Source: a virus. Taken from it: a DNA stretch of 38,496 nucleotides. The notes under the pieces are model-generated. The model had not been told where the DNA came from. It worked only from the letters and a program-made list of their open reading frames with translations, and made no database searches. This document shows, in pieces, positions 1 to 7,698 of the stretch. The number at the start of each line of letters is the position of its first letter. The first letter of the stretch is position 1. The translations under genes were made by a program, and so were the position numbers. The stretch spans positions 1 to 38,496 of IMG/VR virus record IMGVR_UViG_3300048591_000357. One strand, given 5' to 3'.

Positions 1-115
1 TCACGCCTATAATCGAAACGGAAACGACTATAGCGGACGAAAAGTTTACATTTAAAATAGCTAGATTCTCACACGCAGAGAATGAATGTGCATTATCTAA
101 GGCGGCGGCGATGGT
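1..115. repeat. Direct terminal repeat, copy 1 (circular closure)
   Basis: Bases 1-115 are identical to bases 38382-38496, the last bases of the window. An exact overlap of this size inside a coding gene, with the reading frame continuing across it, is what a circular or circularly permuted genome gives when linearised by an assembler. The unit genome is therefore 38,381 bp. A true short terminal repeat is possible but less likely, because the repeat lies wholly inside one open gene. Confidence 0.9.
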
Positions 116-401
116 AGGGACTAGCGTAGATTCAGAATCGAAATACTTTGAGCTAGCACTAGAAGGCGCATTAACTCAGTGCCTTTCCGAATACATTAAA
201 TTCCATGTCAAAGGCTTTATACATCATCCCAAAGAAGGCGTAGAGCCTCTTAAATACGAGAAATCTATTTTAGCAGAACTATTTCAAGCAATGACGCTGA
301 ATGAAAAACGCCAGCTTGTGCTTTCCTATCAGGAGGCTTGCAGAGCTGATGAAAAAAAAATACTTCAGCCAGAACAATCCCAGACGGACTCAGAGAGCTA
401 G
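1..401 (+). CDS. Tail assembly chaperone (G-like), 3' part
   Basis: Continuation of the gene that starts at 38342; the full product is 146 residues. The frame is open from base 1 (it reads through 3-5 ACG, 6-8 CCT), so an internal ATG at 111 is not the true start. Near the end the sequence has nine A in a row (352-360). In this frame that gives A AAA AAA at 353-359, a classical -1 slippery heptamer. The unshifted product ends at the TAG at 399-401. Acidic and helical composition with no membrane segment fits a cytoplasmic chaperone. The longer GT-like product is listed separately. Confidence 0.82.
   Translation, partial: TPIIETETTIADEKFTFKIARFSHAENECALSKAAAMVGTSVDSESKYFELALEGALTQCLSEYIKFHVKGFIHHPKEGVEPLKYEKSILAELFQAMTLNEKRQLVLSYQEACRADEKKILQPEQSQTDSES
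353..359 (+). promoter_or_regulatory. Probable -1 ribosomal frameshift site (A AAA AAA)
   Basis: A run of nine A (352-360) places the heptamer A AAA AAA in the zero frame of the chaperone gene. A stop codon in the -1 frame lies immediately upstream (350-352) and the -1 frame is then open for 429 bases. Both facts are expected of a programmed site. I did not identify a downstream stimulatory structure with confidence. Confidence 0.72.
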
Positions 402-781
402 TTCAAAAGCGCCTGGCACACGATGCCTCAGCGCCACAAGCTAACTGTGTAGGATGTCGAAAGATTGCGCTTGATAAAGTTTATGCACAGTCTGGGAGTG
501 CTGGTGGGTTCCCCATGAGAGATTGTCTTTCATCCTTACCTTGTTATTCTGGACTGTGCGCCTTTAATGCGGCAGAGCTAATGACTGAGAATGTATCAGT
601 TTGGATTAACCTTTATGTGTTTGTGACAGGAGATATTTTAGAAAAATTAAACCTTGGCGCAAAGTATGCGAAAAAGCTTAAGCTAGATGAAGCGGATCTA
701 TTGTTCTTACAGTTCATTAGCTCCACAATAGAACGGATTAAAAACGAGATGATTACAGAGCAAAGAAAGAGGACGCGGTAA
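353..781 (+). CDS. Tail assembly chaperone frameshift extension (T-like)
   Basis: The -1 frame is open from 353, just after a TGA at 350-352, to the TAA at 779-781. It has no good start of its own: the first ATG, at 515, lacks a ribosome site and would leave about 160 bases empty. A -1 slip on A AAA AAA (353-359) in the upstream gene would give a 273-residue fusion. Such -1 frameshifting between two chaperone frames just before the tape measure gene is conserved in siphophages (lambda G/GT). The extension has a Cys cluster near its start (CVGC) and a helical C-terminus. Its stop overlaps the tape measure start (TAATG). The frameshift itself is inferred. Confidence 0.75.
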   Translation, partial: KKNTSARTIPDGLRELVQKRLAHDASAPQANCVGCRKIALDKVYAQSGSAGGFPMRDCLSSLPCYSGLCAFNAAELMTENVSVWINLYVFVTGDILEKLNLGAKYAKKLKLDEADLLFLQFISSTIERIKNEMITEQRKRTR

Positions 782-3480
782 TGGCAGAAAGGGATATTAA
801 AGTAGTATTTACCCTAGAAGGCGAGCAAGCCAAGCGTTCGTTAACTGAGCTTAACCAAGGCTTAGAATTGCTTAAGAAAGGCTTTTCAGTTCTAAAACAA
901 GTCGGAGCTGAGGCGATTGAAGTCATTGAAAAAGGCGATAAAATCGAGAAAGCAAGTGCTGCGTTTGATTCGCTTTATGGAGCAACTCAGAGGCTTGCAG
1001 GACGCGAAGGACTTCAGAGCCTAAGAGCTGCGCTAAATGGCACAGTAAGCGATTTAGACATATTCACCAAAGCAAACCGAGCAGCAGCAGCAGGCATAAA
1101 GCCAGAGGATTTCTTATTAGCAGCAGAGGCAGCAGAAAAGCTAGGCGGCGCTTATGGCATATCGGCTAAAGACGGATTAGATCAATTAACAGTTGCGCTA
1201 GCAAAGGGTAACGACAAGATAATCCAAAGCATCGGCCTAAATATTGATAACACGAAGGCTATAGAAGATTATCGAGTAGCTACAGGCAAATTAAAAGGAA
1301 CGCTCACAGAGACAGAGCGAGCAGAGGCAAACCGTGTAGCTATTATAGCTAAAATAAAAGAACAGCTAAGGGACTTGCCAAAAGAGCAAACAAGCGTTGC
1401 AGATGGCTGGACACGAGTTACAATCGGAGTTGATAACTTAATCGGTGTATTAGGTAGGCTCTTAAATAGTTCACCAGCGCTTCAAAAGTTTTTAGATGAT
1501 TTTGCCAGAGGCTTAGGAGTTATTGCAGATAACCTAATAAGCACAAGAGAGGAAATACTAAAAACAAATCTAGCTGAAATAGACGCGCAACTAAAAGGAC
1601 TAGGCAGAGCAGGGAACGCACCAGTTACTAGAGACGAATCAGGCAACGTCACGGGCGTTAATCTTAGAGGTCAACTATCAAGGGTTCAAATACTAGAAAA
1701 AACATTAGACCTAACAGCAAAACGTGCGGCAATAGAAAAAGCACTTGCTGAAATAATAGAGAAGCGAACAGAGATAGAAGTAAAAGGCGGCACAGAAGGC
1801 AATCGTCTTAGCATCGAACAGCAGGAAGCGCTTGAAAAGCAGCTCACCACTATACAACAGATTCAAAGAGAATTAGCAGCAGAAGGCATAGGGCGAAGTC
1901 TGCAAAAAGCTATTGACGATGTAAACGAGGCAGACTTTCAGCAATTCTTTAATCAATATAAAGAGAGTTTAACTACAGCGACAAAGGAAGCGCTTAGGAT
2001 TCAAAACCCAGATGTTGCAGACGCGCTACTAGATGAAACGGCGGCGCTTGCAGTAAAAAGTAAGTTTGAGGACATAGCAAAATCATTTGAGGAAGCGCAG
2101 AAAAAAGCATTTGAAAACAGCGTTTCTTTATTCGAGGACTTATTCCAGAACGCTATAGACGGCACAACATTTAATTTAGAAGATGCGCTTAAACGTGTAG
2201 CTGTAGGCTTTGCAGCGCAGATTGCAGCGAGCTTTGTTAATATAGGTGGTAGCTCGATTACCAGCGCATCAGGACTAGGCCAAGCAATAGCAGCACAATT
2301 AGGCTTCGGACAAGCAGCAGGCGGTTCAGCTATCGGCGGTGTATTAGGAAGCAATTTTGGCGGGATCTTTGCGGGTTCAGGAGTGGCAGGAGTATCAGGA
2401 TCTTTAGCTGGTGGTGCAGGAGTAGCAGCAGGTGGCATCCTTGGCTATTTGCAATTACAAGGCTTGCAGCAAGCAATATCCGGCAATAAACCAAACACAG
2501 CACAATCACTAGCGCTAGCACCACTAACAGGCGGGTTTAGTTTATTAGGTTTAGGTGGGCTATTTGGCTCTAAAGGCGATCCCGAACGCTTAGCCCGTGA
2601 GGGTTTATTCGGTGGGGAAAACGGATTGCCCACATCATTTAGGGGAGTGCGCGGAAATATAAACCTAGATCCTTCTCAGTATAATGTAGGTGGCGGTTTA
2701 GCCGGTGAATCCGTTGGCTTAGTTCAAGGGCTTGCAGATGTAGTATCCGGCGGCAATGATAAGCTAGGCGACGATTTAGCGGGCATCTTTGCAAACGCAG
2801 TTAGTGAGGCAAACAATTTTAACGAAGCGATGGTAAACACGCTATCGCTAATGGATGAAATAGGCATTAATGCAGAGGACGCAAAGAACGAGCTAACTAG
2901 ATTATTCTTAGACGGCCAGGTATCACTAGAGGAGTTCGGCGCGGGGCTTGAATCGTTTAACGTATTAGCGCAAGAAAACTTAGTAGGCACAGGCTCAGTA
3001 AGCGACGCACTTTCAATACTTGCAGAGAATATAGATGCTAATCCAGCAGCAGCGCTAAAGGCGTTTGAGTTGCTTTTAAAAGAAGCATCAGAAATCGGCA
3101 TTAATTCAATGGGCGACTTAGGCGCTTATTTGTCTGATAGTCTTAGTCCACAGGCGCGGGTAGCATTTGAGGCGATTGCTTCACAGGGCATTAATTCATT
3201 TGAGGATTTACAAAGCGCAAGCTCAGATCAGATATTCTTTATCTTCTCACAGCTATCAACTATTAGAGATATTCTAATAGATACTTTTGTAAACGCAGCA
3301 TCAAACGCAGCAGATTCATTTGATTCAAGCGCTGAAAAAATCAATTCAAAGCTAGGAAAAATAAACAATTCAGCTAAAGAAACTTTAGGAACTATAGAGA
3401 ATTTAAATAAAGTAGGGGTAAACACTCCAACGGGAGCAGGTGGGCGAAATCCTAATGCGCCTTTAGGACTACCGGCATAA
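781..3480 (+). CDS. Tape measure protein
   Basis: An 899-residue protein, the longest next to the tail chaperone pair, so called as the tail length ruler. It lies inside the tail tube, sets its length and is ejected with the DNA. The N-terminal 250 residues are Ala-rich and helical with a phage tape-measure-like pattern (KGNDKIIQSIGLNID near 145). Residues about 310-450 are charged and coiled-coil like. Residues about 480-620 are a Gly/Ala-rich hydrophobic stretch, as often seen in tape measure proteins. The C-terminus is helical and Ser/Asn-rich. At the usual 0.15 nm per residue the tail would be about 135 nm, which is an inference. The start overlaps the upstream stop (TAATG), so translation is probably coupled. 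Confidence 0.88.
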   Translation: MAERDIKVVFTLEGEQAKRSLTELNQGLELLKKGFSVLKQVGAEAIEVIEKGDKIEKASAAFDSLYGATQRLAGREGLQSLRAALNGTVSDLDIFTKANRAAAAGIKPEDFLLAAEAAEKLGGAYGISAKDGLDQLTVALAKGNDKIIQSIGLNIDNTKAIEDYRVATGKLKGTLTETERAEANRVAIIAKIKEQLRDLPKEQTSVADGWTRVTIGVDNLIGVLGRLLNSSPALQKFLDDFARGLGVIADNLISTREEILKTNLAEIDAQLKGLGRAGNAPVTRDESGNVTGVNLRGQLSRVQILEKTLDLTAKRAAIEKALAEIIEKRTEIEVKGGTEGNRLSIEQQEALEKQLTTIQQIQRELAAEGIGRSLQKAIDDVNEADFQQFFNQYKESLTTATKEALRIQNPDVADALLDETAALAVKSKFEDIAKSFEEAQKKAFENSVSLFEDLFQNAIDGTTFNLEDALKRVAVGFAAQIAASFVNIGGSSITSASGLGQAIAAQLGFGQAAGGSAIGGVLGSNFGGIFAGSGVAGVSGSLAGGAGVAAGGILGYLQLQGLQQAISGNKPNTAQSLALAPLTGGFSLLGLGGLFGSKGDPERLAREGLFGGENGLPTSFRGVRGNINLDPSQYNVGGGLAGESVGLVQGLADVVSGGNDKLGDDLAGIFANAVSEANNFNEAMVNTLSLMDEIGINAEDAKNELTRLFLDGQVSLEEFGAGLESFNVLAQENLVGTGSVSDALSILAENIDANPAAALKAFELLLKEASEIGINSMGDLGAYLSDSLSPQARVAFEAIASQGINSFEDLQSASSDQIFFIFSQLSTIRDILIDTFVNAASNAADSFDSSAEKINSKLGKINNSAKETLGTIENLNKVGVNTPTGAGGRNPNAPLGLPA

Positions 3481-3481
3481 C

Positions 3482-6400
3482 ATGGCGTTTCAATACGACG
3501 GCTCAAACGATGGTCACACAATAGCCAATCCAGATGTAGGCTCGTTGGTCTTTTCTCTTTCATTCTGGATATACATCGACACAATCGCTGAAGGCGAAAT
3601 AATCAGCTATGGAGATGCAACAGGCCAAGGATGGGGCGTTGCATTACTATCAGACGGCACACTAAGAATAAGGACTTACGACGGCGGGCTTGCAGGTTCT
3701 TATACCTCTACAGTAGTTCTAGCAGAGGATACATGGCAGCACGTTTGCATAGTCAAAAACGGAACGTTCGGCAATAATATTTATGTAGACGGCGACAATA
3801 CCGATGATGAAGATTTTGCATTAGACGCAGGAGCTATTCAAATATCATCAGACGATTTTGTTTTAGCGTTACCAATAGTAAACGATCCAGCAGAGGTTCC
3901 TGCATGTGCTTGCGCCTTAGCGCATGTTGCATATTGGGTAGATGATTTATTGTCTACAGAAGTATCAGACATAGCGGACAAGTCTACAAGTCCAGCAGAT
4001 ATTCAATCAGGCGATTTAGCAATATTTCTAAAACTAAATGTTAGTCCAGCAGTAGACAGTAGTTCCAACACTTTTACCGTAACTACAAACGATTCACCAA
4101 GTTTAATAAGCTCACCAAGTGGACTACCTGGGGATTCAGAGGGAATAACCGGCACAATAGCAAACAGCGCAGCGGCTGCAACTACTTCCATAGTAGCTAA
4201 CTTAGATATAGATGTTACGGGAACTATTGCAACAACAGCAGCAAAGGCAACAGGAGCGATAGCAGGCACACTAGCAACAGCAGGGGATAGAGCCTATTTA
4301 TATAACGGCTCAACAGATAACCACACGCTAGCAAACATAAACAAACCATCGACTATCTTCACGTTTGCAACTTGGATTTATGTTAGTTCCCTTGCAGAAG
4401 GCTTGGTAGTTAACTACGCAAACGGAACAGACGGCGCAGCAGGTAGAGGGTTTTCTGTTACGCTTCAAGCAGATGGAAGCTTTAGGCTTAGAACTTATAG
4501 CGGTTCGGATGCTTTAAATTACACGACAAACGCACAAATCACGGCAGGCACTTGGTATCATATCGCATACGTAAAGGGCGGCACGTTTGCTAATGATTTC
4601 TATTTAAACGGATCTAATACATTAGACGCATCATTTGGCCAAGACGCACCAACTCCGCAAAACTCAACAGATGATTTTATAGTAGCTGGAACAATGCCTA
4701 ATGACTTGGCAGAGTTTAGCGCATTTGGCGGTGCGCTTTGTCATACTTGCTATTGGGATGAAGTGCTAACTTCTACAGAGGTAGGACATTTAGCAGACAA
4801 AACGCTTTGCCCAGATGTAATAGAGGCAGCAAACATTCAAGTTTTTCTAAAGCTTTCCGAAACACCAGCAATAGATTCAAGCCCGAATGCTTTTACAGTA
4901 ACTACAAACGGTTCACCAACTATTACAACAGGTGCAAGCGGTTTGCCTTGTGGAGTAGTTAGCGATTTAACAGGCGAGGCATTAACCACAGCAGCAGCAG
5001 CTACTACAGCGATTGCAGGGAGCCTAGCAATAGGAGTCACAGGAACAATAGCAAACAGCGCAGCAGCAGCCACTACTAGCATTGCAGCAACGGTTCCTAT
5101 AGTAGCAGCACTTGCAAATACAGCAGCAGCGGCATTAACTGCAATAGTAGCAAACATTCCATCAGGCGATATATTAGACATTGATTATTTAGACGCAACA
5201 AGCGGCGGCTTTAATCCGATGCCTGGAACGTATTTAAACGCATCAGCATACGAGCCGAGCGTATATACAACAGCGGGCACGACACCATTTACAACCCCAA
5301 CAGCAGAGGGCATTACAGCGCCTTCGATATTTAACGGCTATATAGGATTAATTCAGTGGGCTAACATAGGATCAACAGATGATACACCCTGGCAGATAAT
5401 CGCAGCAGGAGAAGGATCTTTCGAATTTACAGAGTTCTATTTTCAATTTGAGGTTTACATACCGACGGGCTTTCCTTGGTGCGGAGGGAAATTATTCAGA
5501 TTCGGAAGGCAAGAAAGCGGTTCATTTGTAGGAGATTACGGCGTATTAGAAGGATCAGCAGACACCGATTCAGAACCGGATATAACGCTAGCACCATTAG
5601 CGCCTTATTTTGGAACGTTTGATAATGCGCCTTATTCCCCTAGTGGCGAAGATATTACATATACAAGCTTCCCTGCCCGCGATGAATGGGTAAAAATCGG
5701 CATTTGGGCTAAGTGGAACACTTACACTTCAGGCGTCGCTAACTCGGACGGGTTTTGTAGATTATTCTATAACAATGTTTTAGATAGTAGCAGCGCACAA
5801 GAGAACAAAATTTGGTCAACCAGTGACACGCACGCGGGCGGGTTTAATACTTTAATTTGCATTCTAAATCATTCTTACGGCGTATGCGGATTGCCTACGG
5901 CTTATGATTCTATCTATGTTTCAGGCGCGGAGCTTTACGAAACGCAGCCAGGAGTAGAGGCAGGAGTTACGGGAACTATTGCCGGAACTCTAAGCGCAGC
6001 AAGCTCTATTTTAGCGGGCATAGTAAGCGCAGCGCCTTATACTGGAACAATAGCAAGCGCAATTAGCGCAGCAATATCAAGCATTGTCGGCCTTCTTACA
6101 TCCGAGGGCGTGCCAGTAGTAGATAACGCATTAGTGCCACCATCCCCTATATTATTGCTTCACAATCAATCTAAGCGGCAAATGGCAGAGTTTAGAGCAA
6201 TGAACGCAAGCAATACCGAACTTACAGCAGCACAAAGCACAGGAAAACGAAACGCTTATGCAGGAGCTAGGCATTTAGCTTGGAGCAAACCAAGCGCGGT
6301 GCATTTAGCTTGGATAAATAAAACAAACGGACTTACAGCAGATACTTTTGTAATGGTCGACGCAGTTAATTATCAAGGCACTAACTTTGATTTAGTTAAG

Positions 6401-6898
6401 TATTCAACATTCCCTAGCAGCTCAACTAGCATTTATTCTAGTTCAGATTTTCAAGGCGAGTTTGTAGGAAGGCTTAGCCAGGACTTTGTTTATGAATTTA
6501 CAACAGCATCAAATGTGCAAGCATTCGGACTTAACCTACCATCAGGAGGATCAACCAGTGCGGTTAATAGCTCGTATTGGTGCGAATCAATTAGCTTAAA
6601 TTGGCCGATTGCTATTAAGTCATCGCCAATAAAAGACACAATCAAAGTAGGCAAAAAGACTTACGATGTAGAGGAACTTCACGCTGTAACGTTTGATAGA
6701 ATACTAGATAGCGAAATAGATGATATGCTAGAGCTAATTAAAACATTTGATGAGCCAGTGTTTTTATATGACTCAACAGCGCATATTCTTAAATATAAGC
6801 TAGTGCATGGCATAATTACATCAGCGCCGACATTTAAGAGATACGACGATTTTAATCAAATGAACTTGCAAATTCATCAGCTTCGGTCATACGCATGA
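3482..6898 (+). CDS. Large distal tail protein with two LamG-like domains and a Dit-like C-terminus
   Basis: A 1138-residue mosaic protein. Residues about 1-200 and 260-470 are two copies of a concanavalin/LamG-like domain: both have a FW/TW-IY strand, a GRGF/GWGVALLSDGTLRIRTY-type core, a TW-H-x-V-K-G-TF segment and a YVDG or YLNG turn. Around and between them are short Ala/Thr repeats of the type GTIANSAAAATTSI. Residues about 560-830 look like a further beta-rich polysaccharide-lyase or lectin-like domain. The last 200 residues resemble the next gene product (FLYDS...L-H-xI-S pattern). The order suggests a baseplate or tail-tip protein carrying glycan-binding modules. Binding of sugars is inferred from the fold type only. 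Confidence 0.72.
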   Translation: MAFQYDGSNDGHTIANPDVGSLVFSLSFWIYIDTIAEGEIISYGDATGQGWGVALLSDGTLRIRTYDGGLAGSYTSTVVLAEDTWQHVCIVKNGTFGNNIYVDGDNTDDEDFALDAGAIQISSDDFVLALPIVNDPAEVPACACALAHVAYWVDDLLSTEVSDIADKSTSPADIQSGDLAIFLKLNVSPAVDSSSNTFTVTTNDSPSLISSPSGLPGDSEGITGTIANSAAAATTSIVANLDIDVTGTIATTAAKATGAIAGTLATAGDRAYLYNGSTDNHTLANINKPSTIFTFATWIYVSSLAEGLVVNYANGTDGAAGRGFSVTLQADGSFRLRTYSGSDALNYTTNAQITAGTWYHIAYVKGGTFANDFYLNGSNTLDASFGQDAPTPQNSTDDFIVAGTMPNDLAEFSAFGGALCHTCYWDEVLTSTEVGHLADKTLCPDVIEAANIQVFLKLSETPAIDSSPNAFTVTTNGSPTITTGASGLPCGVVSDLTGEALTTAAAATTAIAGSLAIGVTGTIANSAAAATTSIAATVPIVAALANTAAAALTAIVANIPSGDILDIDYLDATSGGFNPMPGTYLNASAYEPSVYTTAGTTPFTTPTAEGITAPSIFNGYIGLIQWANIGSTDDTPWQIIAAGEGSFEFTEFYFQFEVYIPTGFPWCGGKLFRFGRQESGSFVGDYGVLEGSADTDSEPDITLAPLAPYFGTFDNAPYSPSGEDITYTSFPARDEWVKIGIWAKWNTYTSGVANSDGFCRLFYNNVLDSSSAQENKIWSTSDTHAGGFNTLICILNHSYGVCGLPTAYDSIYVSGAELYETQPGVEAGVTGTIAGTLSAASSILAGIVSAAPYTGTIASAISAAISSIVGLLTSEGVPVVDNALVPPSPILLLHNQSKRQMAEFRAMNASNTELTAAQSTGKRNAYAGARHLAWSKPSAVHLAWINKTNGLTADTFVMVDAVNYQGTNFDLVKYSTFPSSSTSIYSSSDFQGEFVGRLSQDFVYEFTTASNVQAFGLNLPSGGSTSAVNSSYWCESISLNWPIAIKSSPIKDTIKVGKKTYDVEELHAVTFDRILDSEIDDMLELIKTFDEPVFLYDSTAHILKYKLVHGIITSAPTFKRYDDFNQMNLQIHQLRSYA

Positions 6899-7698
6899 GC
6901 TTTTTATTCTTACTTAATACAGCAGGAGAGCAAGCTAACGGCACATCCACGCTTAGCCTCGGCACTGGCACAGCATCGGGCTATGATATAGAGGACATGG
7001 TAAACGGAGCACGCTCCACTTGTTATCGCTCCGACGCATCAAGTGGAGAAATAGGCGTAGGCTATACATTCGCAGCAGACACGGACATTAGTCATTGCGT
7101 TATAGCGGGCGCTGATTGGCTATTAACAGAATATGGTTTACGCATACGAGGTAAAGAGAGAGACAGCGGCGGCACTTGGTCTAATATTTCAGGCTTTGAT
7201 ACAAATCCAATTACAGCGGGCGCGTTAATCGGCGCGTATGCTCAAGATTATGTTATGGCAATAACTCAGAGCGTAAAGCGCGGCGTCGGCATAAGCGCTC
7301 AAACTAAAGGCGTTGGCAGTGAGGCTATGCAATTCTCTAAGCTTTACTTTTCAAACTCGTTTTCATTCTCACACAATCCTAAATGGGGCTTTTCAGTAGA
7401 GCTAATCCCAACCAATAGCGCAGGGTTTAAGCCATTACACGCTTATATGGAATACGAAACAGAGCGCAGATGGTCATTAACCTGGGATTGGATTACGCTT
7501 GCAGAGCTACAAGCATTTAATGAATTACCAAACATTTTAGCGCATCCGTTTTTTTTATACGACTCAGCGGGCGATGTATTCCCCTGGTATTTAGAGCATG
7601 TTGTAATTGAATCCTGGACAGAGGCGATGCTAGCGCCTGGGTATTTTCAAATAGAAATAGTTTTTAGACGACTAAAGCATTATGGGCATAGTATTTGA
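6895..7698 (+). CDS. Distal tail (Dit-like) protein
   Basis: A 267-residue beta-rich protein overlapping the previous stop by ATGA. Its C-terminal half (FNELPNILAHPFFLYDSAGD then L-H-VVIES) matches in pattern the C-terminus of the 1138-residue protein upstream, so the two are probably paralogous tail-tip modules. The N-terminal half resembles a discoidin or galactose-binding type beta sandwich, but weakly. Position after the tape measure and before the hub fits a distal tail protein that joins tube and tip. It overlaps the hub gene by 17 bases. Confidence 0.6.
   Translation: MSFLFLLNTAGEQANGTSTLSLGTGTASGYDIEDMVNGARSTCYRSDASSGEIGVGYTFAADTDISHCVIAGADWLLTEYGLRIRGKERDSGGTWSNISGFDTNPITAGALIGAYAQDYVMAITQSVKRGVGISAQTKGVGSEAMQFSKLYFSNSFSFSHNPKWGFSVELIPTNSAGFKPLHAYMEYETERRWSLTWDWITLAELQAFNELPNILAHPFFLYDSAGDVFPWYLEHVVIESWTEAMLAPGYFQIEIVFRRLKHYGHSI

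Noticed and set aside
515-781. Independent gene starting at ATG 515
   Set aside because: No ribosome site and a long open region upstream in the same frame; a frameshift extension of the chaperone explains it better.
2001-2438. Minus-strand Pro/Ala-rich frame in the tape measure gene
   Set aside because: Low-complexity antisense of Ala/Gly codons; the sense frame is a complete tape measure protein.
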